Assembly: GCA_039180875.1 (NCBI GenBank) | Contig: JBCDCY010000003.1 | Span: 1 to 64,000, forward strand | Length of the DNA stretch: 64,000 nucleotides | Reading direction: 5' to 3' | Origin: JBCDCY01 sp039180875 | GTDB taxonomy: Bacteria; Pseudomonadota; Alphaproteobacteria; Rhodobacterales; Rhodobacteraceae | Notes under the pieces: model-generated | The model's input: only the letters and a program-made list of their open reading frames with translations | Told to the model about the DNA's origin: nothing | Database searches by the model: none | Shown: in pieces, positions 26,631 through 35,021 of the stretch | Layout: the number at the start of each line of letters is the position of its first letter | Numbering within the stretch: position 1 is the first letter of the stretch | Position numbers and translations under genes: made by a program

Positions 26631-26769
26631 TGGGGCGCAGTCTGATCTTGGCAAAAAATGCAAACTTCCTGGCGAACCATGTAAAAGAGCGGGGGGCGAT
26701 TCCGCCGATTATCGTGGATGTTCGCGCGTCCCTCAGCCGCTGTGTGGCCCGAGCCCATGGAGCACGCCG

Positions 26770-27909
26770 ATGACGGAACTGCCCAGCAAAGAGCAATTCG
26801 ACGACATCTCGCAAGGTTACAGCGACAACCCCCACAACACGCTGTCGCTTCGGGCTGAGGCCTATGTGGAGCCCGCCTGGTTCCGGGTGGATCGGGACGA
26901 GATCATCGCCAAGACCTGGCAATGGGTCTGCCATGGGGAGAAGGTGCGCGCGCCCGGCTCCTACGTCACGATCGAGATCGCCGGGCGCCCGGTGGCGGTG
27001 GTGCGCGACCGCGACGGCGTGCTTCGCGCCTTCTACAATGTCTGCAAGCATCGGGCCCATCACCTGCTGAGCGGGGAGGGGCGGACGAGCCGCATCATGT
27101 GCCCCTACCATGCCTGGGTCTACAAGCTCGACGGCCAGCTCGTCCGCGCGCCGCTGACCGAGCATCTTGAGGAGTTCGATCCGAAGTCGATCTCGCTCGA
27201 GCCGGTGCAGGTGGAGGAGTTCTGCGGTTTCGTCTACGTGAACCTCGACCCCAATGCGCCCTCGCTCAAGTCCCAGACCGGCACGCTTGAGACCGAGATC
27301 CAGCACTGGGCGCCCGAGGTCGATCAGCTCACCTTCGGCCATCGGCTAACCTACGACATCCGGGCGAACTGGAAGACCGTCGTCGACAATTTCCTTGAGT
27401 GCTACCACTGCCCGACGGCGCATCAGGACTTCTGCACCCTGATCGATATGGACACCTACAAGGTGACCACCCACGGCATTTGGTCGAGCCACATGGCCGA
27501 TGCGGGCAAGACCGCGAACTCCGCCTACGACGTCTCGAACGCCACGGTGAAAACCCACGCAGTCTGGTGGCTTTGGCCCAACACCTGCATCATGCGCTAT
27601 CCCGGCCGGCCCTCGATGATCATCCTCAATGTCATCCCCATGGGCCCCGATCGGACGTTCGAGACCTATGACTTCTTCCTCGAGACGCCGGAGCCGGACG
27701 AGGCGGAGCTCGAGGCGATCAGGTACATCGACGAGGTCCTGCAGCGCGAGGACATCGACATCTGCGAAAGCGTGCAGCGCGGCATGGCGACGCCGGCCTT
27801 CCAGCAGGGGCGGATCGTCAGCGACGCAACCGGCTCGGGCCTCTCGGAACATGCCATGCACCATTTCCACGGCCTGGTGCTGGAGGCGTATCAGCGGGCC
27901 GGCGGATGA
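26770..27909 (+). CDS. Rieske non-heme iron oxygenase, GbcA-like
   Basis: A 379-aa oxygenase subunit. The Rieske cluster ligands are C92/H94 and C111/H114; the mononuclear iron site is NFLECYHCPTAH (N207, E210, H213, H218). Relatives demethylate glycine betaine (GbcA), stachydrine or carnitine-type substrates using electrons from a separate ferredoxin reductase. No reductase (GbcB-like) gene is adjacent. Given the transporter, GlxA regulator and carnitine-type genes around it, oxidative N-demethylation or hydroxylation of a quaternary amine is the best guess. Confidence 0.8.
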   Translation: MTELPSKEQFDDISQGYSDNPHNTLSLRAEAYVEPAWFRVDRDEIIAKTWQWVCHGEKVRAPGSYVTIEIAGRPVAVVRDRDGVLRAFYNVCKHRAHHLLSGEGRTSRIMCPYHAWVYKLDGQLVRAPLTEHLEEFDPKSISLEPVQVEEFCGFVYVNLDPNAPSLKSQTGTLETEIQHWAPEVDQLTFGHRLTYDIRANWKTVVDNFLECYHCPTAHQDFCTLIDMDTYKVTTHGIWSSHMADAGKTANSAYDVSNATVKTHAVWWLWPNTCIMRYPGRPSMIILNVIPMGPDRTFETYDFFLETPEPDEAELEAIRYIDEVLQREDIDICESVQRGMATPAFQQGRIVSDATGSGLSEHAMHHFHGLVLEAYQRAGG

Positions 27910-27995
27910 TCGGGATGCACCTGAAAGGGATGCACTATCAGCCGCCGCCTGCGATATCCTGAGCTCTCGACCCTCCCCCGCTCAGGAGCCCTTTC

Positions 27996-29513
27996 GTGAC
28001 CCAGCCCAACGTTCTCATCCTGATGGCCGACCAACTGGCCCCGCATTTTTGCGGCGCCTACGGCCATCCGGTGGCCAGGACACCGCATATCGACGCGCTC
28101 GCCGCCCGCGGCATGCGCTTCGACGCCGCCTACTGCAACTCGCCGCTCTGCGCGCCCTCGCGCTTTGCCTTCATGTCGGGCCAGCTCATCAGCCGGATCG
28201 CGGCCTACGACAACGCCTCCGAGTTTCGGGCGAGCGTGCCGACCTTTGCGCATTACCTGCAGGCGCTCGGCTACCGCACGGGGCTCAGCGGCAAGATGCA
28301 CTTCGTTGGCCCGGATCAGAAACACGGCTTTCAGGACCGGGTGACGACGGACATCTACCCCTCCGACTTCGCCTGGACGCCGGATTGGGAGGCGCCGGAC
28401 GAGCGCATCGACAAGTGGTACCACAATATGCGGACGGTGCAGGAAAGCGGCGTCGCCGTCGCTACCTTCCAGACCGACTACGATGACGAGGTGGAGTTCG
28501 CCGCGCGGCGCTGGCTGATCGACCGGGGCCGGGATCGGGCGGCGGGCGACCCCGCGCCCTTCTGCCTGGTGGCGAGCTTCATCCACCCCCACGACCCCTA
28601 CGTGGCGAAGCCGGAGTTCTGGGACCTTTACTCCGACGACGAAATCGCGCTGCCGGAGTTCGTGCTGGAGCCCGATCAGCAGGACCCCTTCTCCCGCCGC
28701 GTGATGGACGGTATCGAGGCAAGCTATACGCCCCTGACGGAGGAGGAGATCATCCGCGCCCGTCGCGCCTACCTCGCCAACGTCAGCTACTTCGACAGCA
28801 AGGTGGGCGCCCTGGTGAAGGCGATCGACGATATCGGCGAGATGGAGAACACGCTGATCATCGTCACCGCCGATCATGGCGACATGCTGGGGGAGCGGGG
28901 CCTCTGGTATAAGATGAACTTCTTCGAGCACTCCGCCCGGGTGCCGCTCATCATGGCGGGGCCGGGGGTGGCCACCGGTGAGGCCGCCAACGCCTGCTCC
29001 CTGGTCGACATGCTGCCGACGCTGCTCGACGCCGCCGGTGGCAGCGCGGAGATGCTGGGCGAGCCGGTGGACGGCCGCAGCCTGATGCCGCTCGCCCGGG
29101 GCGAGGCCGATCCGGTGGATGAGGCAATCGGCGAGTATTGCGCCGAGATGACGCCCTATCCGGTCTTCATGATCCGCCGCGGCGCGCTCAAGTACATCCA
29201 CTGCGACCCCGACCCGCCGCAGCTTTACGACCTCGCCGTCGATCCTGGGGAGCGGGTGAACGTCGCGGCCGATCCCCGCTACCACAACGCCGCCACCGCC
29301 TTCGCGACCGAGGTGGCGGAGCGCTGGGACAGCGAGAAGCTGCGCGCCGACGTGATCGCGACCCAGAAGTCGCGCCGCGCACTCCATGCCGTGATGGAGA
29401 CGGGCGCCGGCGAGGCCTGGGACTACAACCCGCCATCGGATGCCAGCCAGCAATATGTGCGCAACCACATGGACTGGACCGAGGCGGCGGCGAAGTACCG
29501 CTTTCCGCGCTGA
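27996..29513 (+). CDS. betC: Choline sulfatase-type sulfatase
   Basis: A 505-aa type I sulfatase starting at a GTG behind AGGAG. C52 lies in SPLCAPSRFAFMSGQ, the C-x-P-x-R site converted to formylglycine. The metal-site segment is NVLILMADQ, and ADHGDMLGERGLWYKM provides further ligands. The C-terminal stretch AWDYNPPSDASQQYVRNHMD is characteristic of BetC choline sulfatases, which release choline from choline-O-sulfate. It is cytosolic (no signal peptide), consistent with import by the ABC system nearby. No choline dehydrogenase (betA) is in the window. Confidence 0.82.
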   Translation: MTQPNVLILMADQLAPHFCGAYGHPVARTPHIDALAARGMRFDAAYCNSPLCAPSRFAFMSGQLISRIAAYDNASEFRASVPTFAHYLQALGYRTGLSGKMHFVGPDQKHGFQDRVTTDIYPSDFAWTPDWEAPDERIDKWYHNMRTVQESGVAVATFQTDYDDEVEFAARRWLIDRGRDRAAGDPAPFCLVASFIHPHDPYVAKPEFWDLYSDDEIALPEFVLEPDQQDPFSRRVMDGIEASYTPLTEEEIIRARRAYLANVSYFDSKVGALVKAIDDIGEMENTLIIVTADHGDMLGERGLWYKMNFFEHSARVPLIMAGPGVATGEAANACSLVDMLPTLLDAAGGSAEMLGEPVDGRSLMPLARGEADPVDEAIGEYCAEMTPYPVFMIRRGALKYIHCDPDPPQLYDLAVDPGERVNVAADPRYHNAATAFATEVAERWDSEKLRADVIATQKSRRALHAVMETGAGEAWDYNPPSDASQQYVRNHMDWTEAAAKYRFPR

Positions 29514-29525
29514 GGGGGGCCGGCG

Positions 29526-30323
29526 ATGGGGATGCTCGAGGGCAAGACGGCATTCGTGACCGGGGGCCGCGGCGGCATCGGCCGCGCCATCGTCGCGCGC
29601 TTCGTGGCCGAGGGCGCGCGGGTCTACGCCGCCGACCTCTCGGAGGCGGGCTCGCTTGCGGCTGGGGCTTCGGATGACGCCCATTTCCTCCGCCTCGACG
29701 TAACGGAGGAGGACGGGGTCAAGGCGGCGATGGACCGCGTCTCGGCAGAGGTCGGAAAGCTCCACATCCTCGTCAATGCCGCCGGGATCGAGATCGAGAA
29801 GACCATCGAGGAGACCTCACTCGCCGAGTGGAACCGGTCCTTCGCGGTCAACGTCACAGGCACCTTCCTCACCTCGAAATACGCCCTGCCCTTGCTGCGG
29901 AAGGCCACGGGCGACAGGACGACCGCCAGCATCATCAACTTCGGCAGCTATGACGGCTTCATCGCCGATCCGGGCCTCGCCGCCTATTGCGCGACTAAGG
30001 GCGCGGTCCACGCGCTCACCCGCGCCATGGCCTGCGACCATGGGCCGGAGGGCATTCGCGTGAACGCCGTTTGCCCGGGCTACGTCGACACGCCGATGCT
30101 GCAGAGCTTCTTTCAGGGCGAGGGCTCGGGCGGCGGGGGCAAAAGCATCGACGAGCTGAAAGACGCCGTCCGCGACGTCCACCCGATGCGGCGCTACGGC
30201 ACGCCCGAGGACATCGCCAACCTGGTCAATTGGCTCGCCTCGGACGAGGCGCGCTACGCCTCCGGCCAGCTCTGGGTGCTCGACGGCGGCCTCTCGGCCC
30301 AGGTTCAGCAGATGAGGCTATGA
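29526..30323 (+). CDS. SDR-family oxidoreductase
   Basis: A 265-aa classical short-chain dehydrogenase: cofactor motif TGGRGGIGRA, NAAG motif (LVNAAGIEIE), and catalytic Ser-Tyr-Lys with YCATKGAVHALTRA. The C-terminal GGLSAQ region is standard. It overlaps the DUF849 gene (ATGA), indicating a shared pathway. It may oxidise a hydroxy group of the quaternary-amine substrate, for example the D-isomer of a carnitine-like acid, complementing the L-carnitine-dehydrogenase-like enzyme downstream. That assignment is inference. Confidence 0.85.
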   Translation: MGMLEGKTAFVTGGRGGIGRAIVARFVAEGARVYAADLSEAGSLAAGASDDAHFLRLDVTEEDGVKAAMDRVSAEVGKLHILVNAAGIEIEKTIEETSLAEWNRSFAVNVTGTFLTSKYALPLLRKATGDRTTASIINFGSYDGFIADPGLAAYCATKGAVHALTRAMACDHGPEGIRVNAVCPGYVDTPMLQSFFQGEGSGGGGKSIDELKDAVRDVHPMRRYGTPEDIANLVNWLASDEARYASGQLWVLDGGLSAQVQQMRL

Positions 30324-31249
30324 GCAAGCCAGTCATCATCACCTGTGCGCCCACCGGCGGCATCCACACGCCCACCATGTCGGAGCATCTGCCGATCACG
30401 CCCAGCCAGATCGCGGAGGCGAGCATCGGTGCGGCGGAGGCTGGTGCCTCCATCATCCACCTCCATGCCCGGAACCCGGAGAACGGCCGGCCCGACCCGG
30501 ACCCCGAGCTCTTCATGCAGTTCCTGCCGCGCATCAAGCAGGCGACGGGTGCGGTGATGAACGTCTCCACCGGCGGCGGGCTCGGCATGACGCGGGAGGA
30601 GCGATTGCGCGCCGCGCTCCGCGCCTCGCCCGAAATGGCCTCGATGAACATGGGCAGCATGAACTTCGGCATCTTCCCGATGCTGAAGAAGTACAGTGAC
30701 TGGAAACATGCCTGGGAGCCCGAGTTCCTGGACATGACCCGCGACTTTATCTTCCGCAACACCTTCGCCGATATCGAGTATGCGATGCGGGAGTTGGGCG
30801 AGGCCCACGGCACGCGGTTCGAGTTCGAGTGCTACGACCTCGGCCATCTCTACAACCTCGCCTGGGTCGTCGATCAGGGCTGGGTGAGGCCGCCCTTCTT
30901 CGTGCAGATGGTCTTCGGCATCCTGGGCGGGGTGGGCGCCGATCTCGACAACCTCATGCGCATGCACACGATCGCGGAGAAGCTCTTCGGCGGCAGCTAC
31001 GAGTGGTCGGTGCTCGCCGCCGGGCGGCATCAGATGAGCTTCACGACGCAGGCCGCCATGCTCGGCGGCAATGTGCGGGTGGGGCTGGAGGACAGCCTCT
31101 ATATCGGCCCGGGGCGGCAGGCGACGTCGAACGCCGAGCAGGTCACAAAGATCCGCAGCATCATCGAACATCTCGGCCTGAGCGTCGCCACGCCGGAGGA
31201 GGCGCGGGCCCGGCTCGGCCTCAAGGGCGGCGACAAGACCGCGTTCTAG
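30320..31249 (+). CDS. DUF849/BKACE beta-keto acid cleavage enzyme
   Basis: A 309-aa TIM-barrel protein of the beta-keto acid cleavage family (VIITCAPTGGIHTPTMSEHL at the start, HLHAR zinc ligands, FECYDLGHLYNLAW). The family condenses a beta-keto acid with acetyl-CoA and splits it into a CoA ester and acetoacetate. One well-known member acts on 3-dehydrocarnitine. A carnitine-dehydrogenase-like gene in the same operon makes dehydrocarnitine cleavage to a betaine derivative the leading hypothesis. It overlaps the preceding SDR by 4 nt. Confidence 0.9.
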   Translation: MSKPVIITCAPTGGIHTPTMSEHLPITPSQIAEASIGAAEAGASIIHLHARNPENGRPDPDPELFMQFLPRIKQATGAVMNVSTGGGLGMTREERLRAALRASPEMASMNMGSMNFGIFPMLKKYSDWKHAWEPEFLDMTRDFIFRNTFADIEYAMRELGEAHGTRFEFECYDLGHLYNLAWVVDQGWVRPPFFVQMVFGILGGVGADLDNLMRMHTIAEKLFGGSYEWSVLAAGRHQMSFTTQAAMLGGNVRVGLEDSLYIGPGRQATSNAEQVTKIRSIIEHLGLSVATPEEARARLGLKGGDKTAF

Positions 31250-31260
31250 GGAGGGTATCC

Positions 31261-32679
31261 ATGCAGACCAAAATGCTGATCGGCGGAGACTTGGTTGCGG
31301 GCGCGGGCGAGGCGCTGCCGGTGCTCGACCCCGCGACCGGAGAGACCGCGGCAGAGGTGGCCGAGGCGACGCCGGAGCAGATCGCGGCGGCCACTGCGGC
31401 GGCGCATGAGGCGTTCGAGAGCTATCGCCTCTCGACCCCTGCCGAACGGGCCGCACACCTCCTCGCCATCGCCGATGTGATGGAGGCCAATATCGACGAG
31501 CTGTCGGAGCTCGAGACGCTCGATGTCGGCAAACCCTGGCCGATGGCGCGGGATGAGGAGATGCCGCTCACCATCGACACCTTCCGCTTCATGGCGGGCG
31601 CTGCGCGAACCCAGGCCGGCTCGGCCACCGGGGAGTATGTCGCGGGCCACACCTCGATGATCCGGAAGGATCCGATCGGCCCCGTCGCCTCCATCGCGCC
31701 CTGGAACTATCCCCTGATGATGGCGGCCTGGAAGATTGCGGCACCGCTGGCCGCGGGCTGCACCATGGTGCTGAAACCGTCGGAGATCACGCCGCTCGCC
31801 ACCCTGCGCCTGGCCGAACTGCTTGCCGACGTGCTGCCCAAGGGCGTGCTGAACGTGATCCACGGCCGCGGCGCCTCCGTCGGCGATGCATTGATCAACG
31901 ATCCGCGGATGGAGGGGATCTCCATCACCGGCTCGCCCGCCACCGGCATGGCGGCGATGCGCGCGGCCTCGACCCAGATCCGGCATGTGCATCTGGAGCT
32001 CGGCGGCAAGGCGCCCGTCATCGTCTTCGACGATGCCGATGTGGCGGCGCTGGCCGAGACCATCCGCTTCGGCTCCTTCTTCAATGCCGGCCAGGACTGC
32101 GCCCAGCCCTGCCGGATCATGGTGCAGGCCGGCGTCTACGATCAGGTCGCCGCGGCCGTGGCGGAGCAGGTCGGTCAGATCGCCATCGGCGCCCCCAAGG
32201 CCGAGGGGACGGAGATGGGCCCTATCGTCTCCGAAGTGCAGCGGGAGCGCGTGGCGGGCTTCGTCGACCGGGCCCGCGGTGCGGCGGAGATCGCGGTGGG
32301 CGGGGCGGCGGGCGACGGACCGGGCTTCTTCTACCAGCCCACGGTCGTCGCCAACGTCGACAACGATGCCGAGATTGCCTGTGCGGAGGTCTTCGGGCCG
32401 GTCGTCACCCTTTCCCGCTTCTCGGATGCGGATGAGGCACTGAAGATCGCCAATGCCGGGCGCTACGGCCTGGCTTCCTCCATCTGGACCCGGGACCTCT
32501 CGACCGCCATGCGGATGAGCGCCCAGCTGCGCTACGGCATGACCTGGGTGAACACCCACGGGATGCCGACGGCCGAGATGCCCTGGGCGGCGATGAAGGG
32601 CTCGGGCACCGGCTGCGACATGAGCGTCTATGGGCTCGACGCCTATACCTCCGTCCGCCACGTGATGGTCGCCCATTGA
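31261..32679 (+). CDS. NAD(P)-dependent aldehyde dehydrogenase (gamma-aminobutyraldehyde/betaine aldehyde type)
   Basis: A 472-aa ALDH. It has the PWNYPLMMAAWKIAAPLAAG and LKPSEITPL cofactor segments, the ELGGKAPVIV glutamate region and a catalytic cysteine in NAGQDCAQPCR. Sequence style matches aldehyde dehydrogenases acting on omega-amino or trimethylammonio aldehydes, including betaine aldehyde and 4-trimethylaminobutyraldehyde. The latter would feed gamma-butyrobetaine and carnitine. A GGGAGGG ribosome site precedes the ATG. It overlaps the next SDR by 4 nt. Confidence 0.88.
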   Translation: MQTKMLIGGDLVAGAGEALPVLDPATGETAAEVAEATPEQIAAATAAAHEAFESYRLSTPAERAAHLLAIADVMEANIDELSELETLDVGKPWPMARDEEMPLTIDTFRFMAGAARTQAGSATGEYVAGHTSMIRKDPIGPVASIAPWNYPLMMAAWKIAAPLAAGCTMVLKPSEITPLATLRLAELLADVLPKGVLNVIHGRGASVGDALINDPRMEGISITGSPATGMAAMRAASTQIRHVHLELGGKAPVIVFDDADVAALAETIRFGSFFNAGQDCAQPCRIMVQAGVYDQVAAAVAEQVGQIAIGAPKAEGTEMGPIVSEVQRERVAGFVDRARGAAEIAVGGAAGDGPGFFYQPTVVANVDNDAEIACAEVFGPVVTLSRFSDADEALKIANAGRYGLASSIWTRDLSTAMRMSAQLRYGMTWVNTHGMPTAEMPWAAMKGSGTGCDMSVYGLDAYTSVRHVMVAH

Positions 32680-33419
32680 GCCGGCTCGCCGGCAAGGCGG
32701 CGGTCGTCACCGGCGGGCGCCAGGGCATCGGGCGCGGCATCGTCGAGGCGTTCCTGGCGGAGGGCGCGGAGGTGCTGACCTGCGGCCGCGGACCCCGGCC
32801 GGACGATCTGCCGGCGGAGATCCGCTGGCAGACGACGGACGTCGCCGATCCAGCCCAGATGGCGGCCTTGGCGGAGGCGGCGGGCGAAGTCGACATCCTG
32901 GTCAACAATGCTGGCGTGCAGGTCGAAAAGACCGTGGCCAACAGCACGGACGCCGACTGGGAGGCCGTCGTCGGTGTGAATTGCCGGGGCGTCTTCAACG
33001 CCTGCCGCGCCTTCATCCCGCGGCTGCGGGAAGGCGGCGCGATCATCAACATTGGCTCGATCTCCGGCCAGGCGGCCGATCCGTCGATGGCGCTCTACAA
33101 TGCCTCCAAGGCCTTCGTGCACGGCCTCACCCGCTCCATCGCCGTCGACCACGGGCCGGCGATCCGCTGCAACGCGATCTGCCCGGGCTGGATCGAAACC
33201 GGGATGCTCGAGGCGGCCTTCGACCTGGCGGACGATCCCGGCGCCGCCCGGGCCGACGCCATCGCCCGCCATCCGATACGGCGCTTCGGCACCCCCGCCG
33301 ACATCGCCGCGATGGCGGTCTGGTTGGCCTCAGACGAGGCGCGCTTCGTCACCGGCCAGCTCTTCACCGTCGACGGCGGCCTGACCGCCGCCTCGCCGCT
33401 CAATCCAGGACTGTTCTGA
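32676..33419 (+). CDS. SDR-family oxidoreductase
   Basis: A 247-aa short-chain dehydrogenase: TGGRQGIGRG cofactor motif, LVNNAGVQVE, GSISG serine region, and YNASKAFVHG with the catalytic Tyr and Lys. Translation must begin at a TTG (32676) overlapping the aldehyde dehydrogenase stop (TTGA), an unusual start supported by the conserved N-terminus SRLAGKAAVVTGG. It is the second SDR of the operon and only distantly like the first, which suggests two separate alcohol/ketone steps or two stereoisomers. Substrate unknown. Confidence 0.85.
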   Translation: MSRLAGKAAVVTGGRQGIGRGIVEAFLAEGAEVLTCGRGPRPDDLPAEIRWQTTDVADPAQMAALAEAAGEVDILVNNAGVQVEKTVANSTDADWEAVVGVNCRGVFNACRAFIPRLREGGAIINIGSISGQAADPSMALYNASKAFVHGLTRSIAVDHGPAIRCNAICPGWIETGMLEAAFDLADDPGAARADAIARHPIRRFGTPADIAAMAVWLASDEARFVTGQLFTVDGGLTAASPLNPGLF

Positions 33420-34351
33420 TGGAGTTTGCCCACACGGCCTGCCTCGGCGGCGGTGTCATCGGCGCGAGCTGGACCGCGCTCTTCCTCGCCTCCGGCCGCT
33501 CCGTCGCGGTCTACGACCCGGCGCCCGACGTGGAGCGGCGGGTGCGCGCCTATGTCGAAACCGCCTGGCCGACGATGACCGAATTGGGGCTCACGACACA
33601 CGGCACCCCGGACGCCGTCAGCTTCTACGCCAGCGCGGCGGAGGCTGTCGCGGGCGCCGCCTTCGTGCAGGAGAACGTGCCGGAACGCCTGCCCATCAAG
33701 CACGCGACCTTCGCCGAGATCGAACCGGTGCTTGACGCGGGCGCAGTCGTCGCCAGCTCCGCCTCCGGCCTCACCCTCGGCCAGATGCAGCCGGGCTGGC
33801 GCGATCCCTCCCGCCTGGTCCTCGGCCACCCGTTCAACCCGCCGCACCTCATCCCGCTGGTCGAGGTCATGGGCAACGAGAAGACGGCCGACGGCGTGGT
33901 CGAGGCGGCGGAGCGGTTCTATGCCGCCGTCGGCAAGACCACGATCCGGGTGCGGAAGGAGGTGCCGGGTCACGTCGCCAACCGCCTACAGGCCGCGCTC
34001 TGGCGGGAGGCGATCAATCTCGTCGTCTCAGGCGTCGCCTCGGTCGAGGACGTGGACAAGGCGGTCTGGGCCGGCCCCGGCCTCCGCTGGGCCGCGATGG
34101 GGCCCACCATGCTCTTCCACCTCGGCGCGGGCGAAGGCGGTCTCCACGCCTTCTGCGACCACTTCGCCGAGACCTTCAACGGCTGGTGGGACGATCTGGG
34201 GCAGATCCACCTAGACGAGGCTGTGACCGCCCAGTTGGTCGCCGGCATCGCCGAGCAGGCGAACGGCAGGAGCCAGGCGGACCTTGCCCAGACCCGCGAC
34301 GCCCTGATTACCGCCATGCAGAAGGCCACGGCCAACCACCGGCGCGCCTGA
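33419..34351 (+). CDS. L-carnitine dehydrogenase / 3-hydroxyacyl-CoA dehydrogenase-like protein
   Basis: A 310-aa dehydrogenase. The Rossmann motif CLGGGVIGASW (residues 8-18) is the form seen in L-carnitine dehydrogenases. The catalytic His lies in LGHPFNPPHLIPLVEV, followed by the helical domain (RVRKEVPGHVANRLQ). The predicted reaction is L-carnitine + NAD+ to 3-dehydrocarnitine in the cytosol. The DUF849 gene upstream would then cleave the product. The carnitine dehydrogenase fused to a thioesterase found in some bacteria is not seen; this protein ends after the dehydrogenase. Start and previous stop overlap as TGATG. Confidence 0.82.
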   Translation: MEFAHTACLGGGVIGASWTALFLASGRSVAVYDPAPDVERRVRAYVETAWPTMTELGLTTHGTPDAVSFYASAAEAVAGAAFVQENVPERLPIKHATFAEIEPVLDAGAVVASSASGLTLGQMQPGWRDPSRLVLGHPFNPPHLIPLVEVMGNEKTADGVVEAAERFYAAVGKTTIRVRKEVPGHVANRLQAALWREAINLVVSGVASVEDVDKAVWAGPGLRWAAMGPTMLFHLGAGEGGLHAFCDHFAETFNGWWDDLGQIHLDEAVTAQLVAGIAEQANGRSQADLAQTRDALITAMQKATANHRRA

Positions 34352-34415
34352 GGCGCCGCGCCGCGCCAGTACAACGCCCTTCCCCCGCGGCGCGCGAGCC
34401 CCTATAGCCCGGTCC

Positions 34416-34910
34416 ATGAACGCTGTGACCGACCGCCTGCCCTCCGACGACGAGCTGGAGCGGCTCCGGCGCATCAACTTCGGCCGGCTGCTCGACGTGG
34501 TGCATGTCGGCTTCGACCGGCTGGCGCTGGAGCTGCTGCGCGCCGCCGGCTACCCCGCCATCCGCGCCGCCCACACCCACGTGCTGCGCACCATGCGGGC
34601 CGAGGGCTCGACGCTGACCGACATGGCCGACCGGGCCGGGATCTCGAAGCAGGCGATGAGCAAGCTGGTGACCGAGTTCGAGGGCATGGGCTTCGTCGAG
34701 TGGCGGGAGGGCCGGCCACGCAAGGTCCACACCACGTCTGCCGGCATCACCCTCTTGAAGCATGGCGTCGTGGCGCTCGAGCGGGCCGAGGACGCCTATT
34801 TCGGCGATCTGAGCGAGACGGAGCGGGAGGCGCTGCGCACCCTGCTCCTGAAGATCGCCGACGGTGAGGATCGGGGGCGGGATCCGGATTGGCGGCGTCG
34901 GCGGGCCTGA
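34416..34910 (+). CDS. MarR-family regulator
   Basis: A 164-aa winged-helix protein with a recognition region LTDMADRAGISKQAMSKLVTEFEGMGFVEWREG and flanking dimerisation helices. It stands 64 nt after the carnitine-type operon and 111 nt before a TRAP operon. A 17-bp palindrome at 34929-34945, immediately after its stop, is a natural operator for control of the TRAP genes. Ligand unknown, likely an organic acid or CoA ester. Confidence 0.85.
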   Translation: MNAVTDRLPSDDELERLRRINFGRLLDVVHVGFDRLALELLRAAGYPAIRAAHTHVLRTMRAEGSTLTDMADRAGISKQAMSKLVTEFEGMGFVEWREGRPRKVHTTSAGITLLKHGVVALERAEDAYFGDLSETEREALRTLLLKIADGEDRGRDPDWRRRRA

Positions 34911-34928
34911 TCACCTCCGCCCACGATC

Positions 34929-34945
34929 TGTCAATAAAGTTGACA
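34929..34945. promoter_or_regulatory. Palindromic operator candidate before the TRAP operon
   Basis: TGTCAA-TAAAG-TTGACA is a perfect 6-bp inverted repeat with 5-bp spacer. It lies 77 nt before the TRAP binding-protein start. The right arm is itself a consensus -35 hexamer, so a repressor bound here would block RNA polymerase. The adjacent MarR protein is the obvious candidate. Confidence 0.5.
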
Positions 34946-35021
34946 ACTCTCGGAAAACCCCGTCACCTGCGGTCATAGACGCGGGACCACCCGCGCCCTG
35001 ATCACCGACGGGAGTTGCAGC

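Noticed and set aside
27891..29765. Minus-strand frame of 624 codons opposite the choline sulfatase
   Set aside because: No recognisable motif; it mirrors the codon phase of the sulfatase gene.
31261..32679. BoxD (semialdehyde dehydrogenase) for the box pathway
   Set aside because: It is coupled to the carnitine-type operon, is on the other strand, and its sequence fits amino- or betaine-aldehyde dehydrogenases rather than BoxD.
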